From contig WOZB01000188.1 in assembly GCA_011620445.1 (NCBI GenBank), forward strand, positions 1-5,383: DNA of 5,383 nt. Reading direction: 5' to 3'. Source of the DNA: Anaerolineaceae bacterium (GTDB lineage Bacteria > Chloroflexota > Anaerolineae > Anaerolineales > Anaerolineaceae). This document shows positions 1 to 5,383 of the stretch, piece after piece (within the stretch, counting starts at the first letter, position 1; each line of letters opens with the position of its first letter). Made by a program: the position numbers and the translations under genes. The notes below the pieces were generated by a model. The model saw nothing but the letters and a program-made list of their open reading frames with translations, did no database searches and was not told the origin of the DNA.

Positions 1-170
1 GCCGTTTCTATCGAAGCCGAACCTTCAGGTGCCGCTAAAGTACCCTGGGCTGCCGCCATTGTCTGAGCAACGGCTGTAGCAGGGTTTATGACCGGTGTGG
101 TCCCTTGACAAGCGCTGAGTAAGAGTCCAATTGCGAGGAGTATCGTGATGAGGGTGCGGGCAGATTTCAT
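1..170 (-). CDS. Lipoprotein, N-terminal part (gene runs off left edge)
   Basis: The reverse strand opens with an ATG at 170-168 and stays open for 56 codons to the window edge, so the 3' part is missing. Residues 1-20 form a classic signal peptide: basic start (K2, R5), hydrophobic core (residues 7-18), then lipobox L18-S19-A20-C21. Signal peptidase II would cleave before C21, which would be lipidated, leaving the protein anchored outside the cytoplasmic membrane. The mature start is Gly/Thr/Pro- and then Ala/Gln/Thr-rich, a flexible-tether composition common in Anaerolineae surface proteins. A GAGGT element at 186-182 lies 11 bases before the start, a somewhat long spacing. An ATG slightly upstream (188) hits a stop after one further codon, so 170 is the best start. 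The gene is divergent from the membrane/SH3 gene. No functional domain falls inside the window, so its role cannot be named. Confidence 0.8.
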   Translation of the reverse strand, partial: MKSARTLITILLAIGLLLSACQGTTPVINPATAVAQTMAAAQGTLAAPEGSASIET

Positions 171-256
171 GCGGCAATTTTACCTCATGCCGGCGTTACC
201 ATTTTCAAGTGGTATATTATTTGCAACGTTCATACAAAATTATCGAAGGATGAAAT
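171..256. promoter_or_regulatory. Divergent intergenic region with likely back-to-back promoters
   Basis: This 86-base gap lies between two divergent start codons and is the only non-coding stretch of note, so promoters for both genes should lie here. It is more AT-rich than its surroundings. The clearest element is TATATTAT at 213-220, a plausible -10 box for the rightward gene (TATATT matches 5 of 6 consensus bases), but no good -35 box sits 16-18 bases upstream. For the leftward gene, TTGAAA (208-203 on the minus strand) resembles a -35 box, but no convincing -10 box follows at normal spacing. Short palindromes (GCCGGC 189-194, TTGCAA 221-226, AACGTT 225-230) are too small to call operators. 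Promoter presence is inferred from layout; exact boxes are uncertain. Confidence 0.4.
245..250 (+). promoter_or_regulatory. Ribosome binding site of the membrane/SH3 gene
   Basis: GAAGGA lies six bases before the ATG at 257, a good Shine-Dalgarno match at good spacing. It supports 257 as the start. A nearer ATG at 250 is in another frame. Confidence 0.7.
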
Positions 257-1429
257 ATGACTATACCTGCCAGCAATCCAGAACCTAACCGGATGGAGAA
301 TTTTGAAAAACTTCCTCCCCGCAAGATGAGCCTCGTTTTGCAGGATGCCAGCCCCGAGGAACTTAATTTTTTCACCAACCTGCTCGCTGAGCAGAATCAG
401 ATAAAACCCACTTATTATCTGCTGGTATCCGTCAGCCTTGTAGCCATTGTGCTGGGGCTGATTTTTAATTCTTACTACCTGGTAATGTTAGCCGCGCTGG
501 TAGCCCCCCTTGCCTTGCCATTCATCGGGGTGGCCGTTCATGCAGCCAAACCTTCTCTCAAATCCGTTTTTCTGATGCTCTTGCAGCTGCTGATTACAGC
601 CTCGCTGTATTACTTCAGTGGGCGTTTTGCCGCCCTGCTCACCCGCGCGACCCCCGAATCTCTGCCCCTGGCATTTTTGATTGAAAACCATTGGGTTTAC
701 TGGGTTGGCTCTGTTGCCGCTGCGGCACTGACCGGCCTTTTCCAAATACGACAATCGGAAGGCCGCCGGCTGAGTTCGGCCTTGTTGACGGCGCTGACAC
801 TGCTGCCCTTAGCCCTGATTGGTTGGCGCCATCAGGCAAATGGCTTCCAGCTTGCGGATTTTCTCTTACCCGGCATCCGCATCTTACTGGCACTTTATGC
901 CCTCTGTATGGCTTTCTGGTTTTCTCACCTGCCTCCCCGCAAAGCCAGCGGTTGGGGAAGCTTCCTCTTGGTGACCTTTGGTTTGATCGCCCTTTTTGTA
1001 CTTTCCATTCAACAGACCAACCAACAGCTACAGAACCTGGCCTTGAACCCGGAAGAGCCGACAGCTATTCCGCCGGCACCTACATTTGCTCCCATTATCA
1101 TCAATCGGCCGACAGAAGTGGTCTTCACCATCGTACCCAGCAATACTCCCACCTTAACTCCAACAGCCACGCAGACCCCTGAACCGACCTTCACGCCCAC
1201 TCCGGCACCTGTGAAGGTTTACGTTACAGCCTTCGATGGTATGTACGTGAGGACTGAACCCAATATCAGTTCGAGCTCAGGAATTGTTAGTTACTTACCT
1301 TACGGCAGCGAGATGACCTTGTTGAACGAGACTGTTTCTGCGGACAATTATTTATGGGCTAAGGTTCAACTGGAAGATGGCGAAATTGGCTGGACTCTGG
1401 CAGACTTCCTGGAACCGGTGGGTAATTAG
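257..1429 (+). CDS. Seven-helix membrane protein with Thr/Pro linker and extracytoplasmic SH3b domain
   Basis: This 390-residue protein begins with about 50 soluble residues, followed by seven predicted membrane helices at roughly 52-71, 74-95, 101-120, 145-164, 172-189, 202-222 and 234-251. Positive charges fall in alternate loops (K98/K102, R165/R170/R171, R228/K229), which by the positive-inside rule puts the N-terminus in the cytoplasm and the C-terminus outside. Residues 264-318 are a Thr/Pro linker. Residues 319-387 look like a bacterial SH3 (SH3b) domain: an MYVRTEPN strand and turn, a LPYG turn, WAKV, and a final GW strand. SH3b domains usually bind cell-wall peptides or other surface ligands. 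The first helical pair, with APLALPFIG at 83-91, weakly resembles the core of DUF389 membrane proteins; that is recall, not alignment. The gene seems to be transcribed alone and meets the next gene tail to tail. No enzymatic function can be assigned. Confidence 0.9.
   Translation: MTIPASNPEPNRMENFEKLPPRKMSLVLQDASPEELNFFTNLLAEQNQIKPTYYLLVSVSLVAIVLGLIFNSYYLVMLAALVAPLALPFIGVAVHAAKPSLKSVFLMLLQLLITASLYYFSGRFAALLTRATPESLPLAFLIENHWVYWVGSVAAAALTGLFQIRQSEGRRLSSALLTALTLLPLALIGWRHQANGFQLADFLLPGIRILLALYALCMAFWFSHLPPRKASGWGSFLLVTFGLIALFVLSIQQTNQQLQNLALNPEEPTAIPPAPTFAPIIINRPTEVVFTIVPSNTPTLTPTATQTPEPTFTPTPAPVKVYVTAFDGMYVRTEPNISSSSGIVSYLPYGSEMTLLNETVSADNYLWAKVQLEDGEIGWTLADFLEPVGN
1046..1210 (+). repeat. Low-complexity Thr/Pro linker coding segment
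   Basis: This stretch encodes residues 264-318 of the membrane/SH3 protein, with repeated TP, TPT and PTP units, densest between residues 296 and 318. It is an irregular, codon-diverse repeat, not a clean tandem array. It most likely acts as an extended extracytoplasmic spacer holding the SH3b domain away from the membrane. Such linkers are frequent in Anaerolineae surface proteins. Confidence 0.6.
1426..1429. other. Overlapping stop codons of convergent genes
   Basis: The plus-strand gene stops with TAG at 1427-1429 and the minus-strand gene with TAA at 1428-1426, so the two coding regions overlap by four bases. No GC-rich hairpin followed by a T tract is visible on either strand around this point. 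Only a weak AT stem (TAATT 1423-1427 with AATTA 1435-1439) is present. Intrinsic terminators, if any, would have to lie inside the opposing gene. Confidence 0.85.
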
Positions 1430-2472
1430 CTAAGAATTAACTCGAGATTGTTGACTGGCAGCCGCAGGAGCGTATCTTCATCTATGCGCAACAAAGCGGC
1501 TTGGGCCAATGCGCCGCTGGCAAAGCTTTCAGGCTTAACCGAAATTTCCTCAACCTTGGCAAGTAAGCCTTGGTAGGGTTTGCCCAACAGCCGCACCGTC
1601 GAACCAAGCTCCAGCCGCGGAAGGCTTTTCGGCAACAATGGGTGACTTTCCTGGTCCCAGACTCGGAACAGAACCGGTCTTTCAGCATAGCCTGAGCGGG
1701 CTTTTGGTTCGAGGATGACAATCATGCCCAGCATATCCATCAGCAATGCACGGCTGAGCTCGTCAAGTGTTGCTTCACCTGCACCCATCATTAACAGCAC
1801 TGTGAAGGGCAAATCTTCTGAAAATATTGGCACCCCAGGGGCGGCAGAAGCCAGAACCAGGGCAGCCAGTTCCAAGCCCTTAAGACGTTCCCAAAGTTTG
1901 GTGGTCAATGGACCATCCAGCCACAGGACTGTCCCCTTGAGGTTCTTCTCCACTTTTCGGGGTTGTTTAGTGAGTTCTTCAGGTTCCAGCCTGACAAAAG
2001 GACCTGAGCAGCGTTTGCCATAGAGTAATTGCCCCTGCACAACCATGGATTGATTGGCCAGCAGCGCTCCTTTACCGGTCAGGATCTGGCTGATGACACC
2101 GTCATACGGAGCGCGCGCAACCAGTTTCTTTTCTCCATAAGCCAGGGTAAGCCGACCCTCACGGGCAAGAATCAAGGCCCCATTTTCTGAAGCCCACAAA
2201 TAGCGTGAAAAGAAGCCTTTCTTTCGGGCAACCATATCGCCTTCGTTGAGGGTGTCACCTTCCTTGCGCTGCAAGGTTTCGTCAATTTCCTCAGCTTTGA
2301 TGCCAAATTCGTGAATCAGGTCAAAGAACTGATAGTGGTCCGGAAAACTGGCTTCAGCGATGGGGTCACCAGCCTTCACTTGTTGCCCTGTACGCACCAG
2401 AACCTTACCTTTGCATGGCAGGGAGACTTCAAGTTCCACTGGATAATCGCGGGAAAGAAGTAAAGTATCCAT
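1426..2472 (-). CDS. Barrel-sandwich (lipoyl-like) and KOW-like domain protein, function unknown
   Basis: This 348-residue soluble protein has no signal peptide or membrane helix. Residues 12-41 resemble half of a barrel-sandwich (biotinyl/lipoyl-like) fold, with the pattern LPCKGKVLVRTGQQVKAGDP. A related Gly-rich stretch follows at 72-82 (GDTLNEGDMVA), and another half at 117-147 (APYDGVISQILTGKG). The hairpin positions lack the MKM or DKA lysine that carries biotin or lipoate, so it is probably not a cofactor carrier. Residues 180-232 look like a small alpha/beta unit, and 287-308 (LELGSTVRLLGKPYQG and on) resemble a KOW turn. I recall similar proteins beside MutL-like genes in Chloroflexota, without known function. 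The ATG at 2472 was chosen because it overlaps the preceding stop as TGATG and has GGAGG just upstream; an in-frame TTG at 2496 would add eight residues inside the neighbour. It is the last gene of the four-gene block. Confidence 0.85.
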   Translation of the reverse strand: MDTLLLSRDYPVELEVSLPCKGKVLVRTGQQVKAGDPIAEASFPDHYQFFDLIHEFGIKAEEIDETLQRKEGDTLNEGDMVARKKGFFSRYLWASENGALILAREGRLTLAYGEKKLVARAPYDGVISQILTGKGALLANQSMVVQGQLLYGKRCSGPFVRLEPEELTKQPRKVEKNLKGTVLWLDGPLTTKLWERLKGLELAALVLASAAPGVPIFSEDLPFTVLLMMGAGEATLDELSRALLMDMLGMIVILEPKARSGYAERPVLFRVWDQESHPLLPKSLPRLELGSTVRLLGKPYQGLLAKVEEISVKPESFASGALAQAALLRIDEDTLLRLPVNNLELILS

Positions 2473-4097
2473 CAGCCTCCAAGCTCCGAAAGCCAATTAG
2501 CCATCACGGCCGCCCTGGCCCGGTCATCCCGGGGCATTTCCAGGGGGCGGCCGCGGGCATCAATAATTAGGCCTGTCTTGGGATGAATGCGGTTTAGGGT
2601 GCCGCCCACTCCAGCCGCACCCAAGCCCAGGTCACTTTCTTCCCTGGGTTTGAGAAGCAGATGCTGTTCTGTGTTGGCTTCCAGGTCCAGATGGCGCAGT
2701 TCTGATTTCAGGATGGTAAAGTTTTCTATTTGAGCTCCAAACTTATCCCTCAATTCCAGGTCGAGCACAGCTTGGCCGGCTTTCTGCGGACCGGTTACCG
2801 TAACCACCGTTCCCAGGTTGCGGAAGAGACCGGAATCGACCACCTGTACTGCCATCAACGGGTTTTGTGGTGCCAAAACACCCAGGGCCGTGATAACACC
2901 AATTTCGTCCAGCACATAAGTTGTTATGCCGTGCAGTTCAAGCCCATCCATGACAGCCAGCAGTAACTGTGGGTCTTTGCCAAAAATCGCCAGCGAGCTG
3001 CCCGTCAAAATAATTGGTTCGGGGGTGAAAGATTCATCAAAGTACCCGCGCTTGCGCCAAGCTTGAGCGCATTTGCCAAGGGCAATGCGGAACCAGCTTT
3101 GTTCAATCACCTGGTCTTCAACTGTAACTGGCACAAAACCTTTATGGGCTTGCTTATTAAGCAAATAGACCTGGTTAGCGCCTTTATCGAGCAATTGACT
3201 GTTAAAACGTTCAGGCTCATCCTGAGCATTAACTGTATAATCCCAGGGCTCGGGCAGCACAATGACCGGCCCAGAGCCCTGTGCAGATAAAGCGCTCATC
3301 AAGTCCGGTTCAAAACTGAGCAATAAGACAGGCTTTTGGGTTGTATTAATCCGACCCAGAAACGTAACCATGCGCCTTTGAGCAAGCAGACTTGGGATGC
3401 TCTGGCAATTAAGTTGCGTTTCAAGGCTTTGCAGGGCAGAAAACTCAGCCCGCCGAATGCGATGGAAAGCAGAAAGCATGGCTTCCATACCCGCGCCAAG
3501 ATCCATCTGATCGGGAGCTGGCGCAATGTTGCCCCCCAGATGAAAATTGGGCTCACGGCTGAACTTTTTCTGAATTTCGGAAATCATAAGGGAATTACCA
3601 ACGTAAACAATTTGGGGCGGCACGGAACGGTTGTGCGCCTTGAGCATCACGCCCAGATTATCCAGCGCGCCCAGTACTGGCTTGGTGCTGCCTTCTTCAA
3701 AACCGCCAGCGACAATAAACAGGTCCGCGTCTGTGCGCAGCAAGCTTTCCAGTTGTTCAACGACGTTCATTCCATCCTGAAGGTCCAGCTCGTCCACAAT
3801 TTGGGTGTAAAAAGGGGCAGCAAGTGCCCGCGTGGCTTCCAATGAATAAACACTCGAAGCGCCTATTAAAACAGTACGGATGGGCTTGCCTGCGGAAATT
3901 GCCAGGCCGTAGGCTGTAACACAGTCTTCACCGGGCTTTACCTGGTCGAGCGCGCGTTCTGTAGCTTCAACCAGGTCGTCTTCAGTATCGAATTTTTCCG
4001 CCGCGTATGCCCGCAACTCAAAATTACCAGCCCGGTCATCAAAAAGCCAGGCTCGCGTTTCAAATGCAGCGATCTCAAGCCCAATGTAGTTTTGCAT
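2472..4097 (-). CDS. MutL/GlmL-like ASKHA-fold protein with degenerate nucleotide motifs
   Basis: From the ATG at 4097 this is 541 residues. Landmarks of the MutL/GlmL family (named for glutamate mutase L, a putative chaperone of adenosylcobalamin-dependent mutases) are present: IVAGG (128-132) then a Gly-rich loop, IVYVGNS (163-169), IILTGSS (362-368), and ITTYVLDEIGVITALGVLA (391-409). A C-terminal extension (about 412-541) with LIIDARGRPL (510-519) and a terminal WLSELG matches what I recall from Chloroflexota members. The two expected phosphate-binding DxG motifs are altered: near the start E8-I-A10 with T14-R15, and midway LLSFEPD (259-265). ATP hydrolysis is therefore doubtful. No mutase gene is visible, so a glutamate mutase role is unsupported. 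The ATG at 4097 forms a TGATG overlap with the previous stop; an ATG at 4112 would add five residues. Neither start has a strong Shine-Dalgarno site, which fits translational coupling. Confidence 0.85.
   Translation of the reverse strand: MQNYIGLEIAAFETRAWLFDDRAGNFELRAYAAEKFDTEDDLVEATERALDQVKPGEDCVTAYGLAISAGKPIRTVLIGASSVYSLEATRALAAPFYTQIVDELDLQDGMNVVEQLESLLRTDADLFIVAGGFEEGSTKPVLGALDNLGVMLKAHNRSVPPQIVYVGNSLMISEIQKKFSREPNFHLGGNIAPAPDQMDLGAGMEAMLSAFHRIRRAEFSALQSLETQLNCQSIPSLLAQRRMVTFLGRINTTQKPVLLLSFEPDLMSALSAQGSGPVIVLPEPWDYTVNAQDEPERFNSQLLDKGANQVYLLNKQAHKGFVPVTVEDQVIEQSWFRIALGKCAQAWRKRGYFDESFTPEPIILTGSSLAIFGKDPQLLLAVMDGLELHGITTYVLDEIGVITALGVLAPQNPLMAVQVVDSGLFRNLGTVVTVTGPQKAGQAVLDLELRDKFGAQIENFTILKSELRHLDLEANTEQHLLLKPREESDLGLGAAGVGGTLNRIHPKTGLIIDARGRPLEMPRDDRARAAVMANWLSELGG
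2476..2480 (-). promoter_or_regulatory. Ribosome binding site in the end of the MutL-like gene
   Basis: GGAGG (read on the minus strand) ends only three bases before the ATG at 2472, and lies inside the last codons of the preceding gene. The match is perfect but the spacing is short. Together with the TGATG overlap, it fits reinitiation by ribosomes finishing the upstream gene, and it favours this start over the TTG at 2496. Confidence 0.55.
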
Positions 4098-4099
4098 CA
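4095..4099 (-). other. TGATG stop-start junction
   Basis: On the minus strand, the stop TGA (4099-4097) of the membrane gene shares its last base with the ATG (4097-4095) of the MutL-like gene. There is no clear Shine-Dalgarno site, so termination-reinitiation is the likely way this gene is translated. The same arrangement recurs at 2474-2470. Confidence 0.6.
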
Positions 4100-4780
4100 A
4101 AAGCCAAACCATCCCATCAAGAGATTTTGAATCCAGGCTATGCGGCCGATTAATGCCAAAAGAGCGGTGGCAAAAACACCGGCAAATATAGCTCCAAAAC
4201 TGATACCGATGAAGATCTTACCAACCCCCGAAGCATTCTCAGAAAAAGGCACAAACCTGTCATTGCCATTGACAGTGCTAATGCGGTGGTCAAAATACAG
4301 CAAGACAGAAATGACACCCAGCAGCATGGCCGCTGCTTCTACCAATGCCATCCAATCCGGAAGGTTGTTTGTATAGAGCAATTCTGGGCTGAAGTGATTG
4401 ATGATCGCCAGCAATTGAGGCGCAAGGGTTCCACGCGCCAACCCAAAGATGCTGACCGCGGCAATCAAACCAACCAGGAAAGCCAGGGGCATACGCACCA
4501 GGTGGTTGAACCTGCCGAGAAAAGCCGTCAGCAGCAGGAGGATGACCAGGCAGGCCGTCAGGCTCAGGTAGAATACGCTTCCGCTGCCAGAAAGGAGCGG
4601 CTGCAACAGGTGCGGAATAAGGACGAATTGAATGAGAAGTGCTGTCGCATAACCGGCTCCAACACCGATCAACAGGTGCATCGACAACTTGAAAAAGATG
4701 TTGTCACCAGCCAGGTACGAAAATACCATGACGGTGAGCAACAGCCCAAGCACACCTGCGATCAAGTCAAAATTAATCAA
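4097..4780 (-). CDS. Six-helix integral membrane protein, function unknown
   Basis: This 227-residue protein is strongly hydrophobic, with predicted helices near 5-23, 34-57, 68-88, 96-115, 142-162 and 188-213. The basic residues are mostly in loops 1, 3 and 5 (K31; R90, R96; R166, R175, K188), suggesting those loops are cytoplasmic and both ends are outside, though charges are few. A polar motif, GDNIFFKLSMHLLIGVGAGY (25-44), links helices 1 and 2; I recall similar motifs in unnamed Chloroflexota and Planctomycetes membrane proteins. There is no ATPase, transporter or peptidase motif. The start is TTG at 4780, chosen because TTGA overlaps the stop of the preceding gene by four bases, and a GGGGA element (4794-4790) lies nine bases upstream. 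The next in-frame Met (residue 18) is inside helix 1 and would spoil it. The product may anchor the soluble proteins encoded downstream; that is inference. Confidence 0.85.
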   Translation of the reverse strand: MINFDLIAGVLGLLLTVMVFSYLAGDNIFFKLSMHLLIGVGAGYATALLIQFVLIPHLLQPLLSGSGSVFYLSLTACLVILLLLTAFLGRFNHLVRMPLAFLVGLIAAVSIFGLARGTLAPQLLAIINHFSPELLYTNNLPDWMALVEAAAMLLGVISVLLYFDHRISTVNGNDRFVPFSENASGVGKIFIGISFGAIFAGVFATALLALIGRIAWIQNLLMGWFGF

Positions 4781-5383
4781 GCCTTATCATCCCCAATATT
4801 TATTTTCTTGTTTGATTTCAATAACTTTCCAAAAAAACTCAAGACTAAACATCCAGCCATGACGCCCATGCCAGCTTCAAAGGCTGGGCTGGCGGCAACT
4901 GGCAGCTTACCAGCGGCCAGGCTTCCATCCGCATGGTAAGGCGAAGTGCTAAGGCCGGCGATTTGGCTGGAATCATAATAAAGCTGAAGCATTACCTGCG
5001 AGGCCTGCGTGCTGACCACCAAGCTTTGTTCCGGCAGAAGGAAGGAGCCCACTTGTTCAATCCAGGTTTTGGCAGAGTCCGGGTTATCCGTGGCATAAAT
5101 AATGACTGCCTTCTCTTTGAGCGCTAAATTACCGCTGATAAAGTCCGTTTGGTTCTCAGCGGTAAATCCTGCGCGTGTTAAACCTGCAGCGCCGCCCAGC
5201 ATCGCCAGATTTCCCCCAGGCAGAAAGTTCAACTCGGTAGTGTGGGGAAGGTCTGCTTCTTCAAGCAATTCCCTGCCCAACCAAAGCCCATCCGGCCAAA
5301 GCGCGACCAGGCTGAGCCGGGCATTTTGGGTCTTCAACCTGGTCATAACCGGCCGCAGATTGGCATGCATTTCATCTGCGGTT
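4777..5383 (-). CDS. C-terminally membrane-anchored protein, 5' end missing
   Basis: The frame is open to the right edge. An ATG at 5370 would give 197 residues, but four codons upstream of it (T-A-D-E) are also open, no Shine-Dalgarno site precedes it, and the sequence there looks like the inside of a domain, so the true start is probably beyond the window. Counting from that Met, residues 15-135 read as an alpha/beta soluble domain, with strands VIIYATDN (89-96) and SLVVSTQ (116-122). One predicted membrane helix (about 164-184) follows, then a basic tail (KSNKK). A basic tail suggests a cytoplasmic C-terminus, placing the soluble part outside. That would require a signal or helix upstream, again implying truncation. 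The stop TGA (4779-4777) overlaps the TTG start of the next gene. The family is not recognised with certainty, and no catalytic motif is seen. Confidence 0.75.
   Translation of the reverse strand, partial: TADEMHANLRPVMTRLKTQNARLSLVALWPDGLWLGRELLEEADLPHTTELNFLPGGNLAMLGGAAGLTRAGFTAENQTDFISGNLALKEKAVIIYATDNPDSAKTWIEQVGSFLLPEQSLVVSTQASQVMLQLYYDSSQIAGLSTSPYHADGSLAAGKLPVAASPAFEAGMGVMAGCLVLSFFGKLLKSNKKINIGDDKA

Noticed and set aside
180..188. Two-codon mini frame (ATG AGG TAA, minus strand) overlapping the Shine-Dalgarno site of the lipoprotein gene
   Set aside because: Such a short frame is expected by chance, and nothing else suggests an attenuator or leader peptide.
691..1182. Plus-strand open frame of 163 codons within the SH3 membrane gene
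   Set aside because: It is an alternative frame of a gene with clear membrane helices and SH3 domain. The product has no coherent features and no good ribosome site.
1009..1200. Minus-strand frame encoding a Val/Gly repeat-like peptide
   Set aside because: It is simply the reverse reading of the Thr/Pro linker codons.
1423..1446. Possible terminator from the AT-rich inverted repeat and the CTCGAG palindrome near the convergent stops
   Set aside because: The stem is only five A/T pairs and there is no T tract on either strand. CTCGAG is a six-base palindrome that lies within coding sequence.
3336..3845. Plus-strand open frame of 169 codons opposite the MutL-like gene
   Set aside because: It is antisense to a frame with strong family landmarks, and its composition is that of a shadow frame.
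2472..4097. Naming the gene as DNA mismatch repair mutL
   Set aside because: The name clash is only in the label. There are no GHKL ATPase motifs; the landmarks fit the unrelated MutL/GlmL family of mutase-associated proteins.
4286..4939. Plus-strand open frame of 217 codons opposite the membrane protein gene
   Set aside because: Its product is unusually rich in Gln, Lys, Arg and Asp, as expected for the antisense of a hydrophobic coding frame. It spans the junction of two well supported minus-strand genes and shows no recognisable domain.

Overview
The window looks like a piece of a Chloroflexota chromosome, most likely class Anaerolineae. The reasons are a MutL/GlmL-like ASKHA protein with the long C-terminal extension I recall from that phylum, a surface SH3 protein carried on a Thr-Pro linker, and a lipoprotein whose mature start is rich in Ala, Thr and Gln. 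This assignment rests on protein style, not on a database search. No RNA genes, mobile elements, CRISPR arrays or long repeats were seen. Almost every base is coding.

Layout. Bases 1-170 (minus) are the 5' part of a lipoprotein gene that runs off the left edge. Bases 171-256 are the only real intergenic gap and separate that gene from a divergent one. Bases 257-1429 (plus) encode a predicted seven-helix membrane protein with a Thr/Pro linker and an extracytoplasmic SH3b domain. Its stop codon overlaps the stop codon of the convergent minus-strand block, which fills 1426-5383.

That block is four genes read right to left with overlapping ends: (i) an incomplete protein with a C-terminal membrane anchor, open at the right edge; (ii) a six-helix membrane protein starting with TTG; (iii) a MutL/GlmL-like ASKHA protein; (iv) a protein with barrel-sandwich (lipoyl-like) segments and a KOW-like segment. 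The junctions are TTGA, TGATG and TGATG overlaps, so the four are probably one translationally coupled operon.

The most notable point is that the MutL-like protein keeps the family's fold landmarks and C-terminal tail, but both places where ASKHA phosphate-binding DxG motifs are expected are substituted. No glutamate mutase gene is visible nearby. My reading is an uncharacterised membrane-linked module: a probably non-catalytic ASKHA scaffold plus a barrel-sandwich/KOW partner on the cytoplasmic side, with two membrane proteins. Its function is not known to me, and nothing in the window reveals a substrate.
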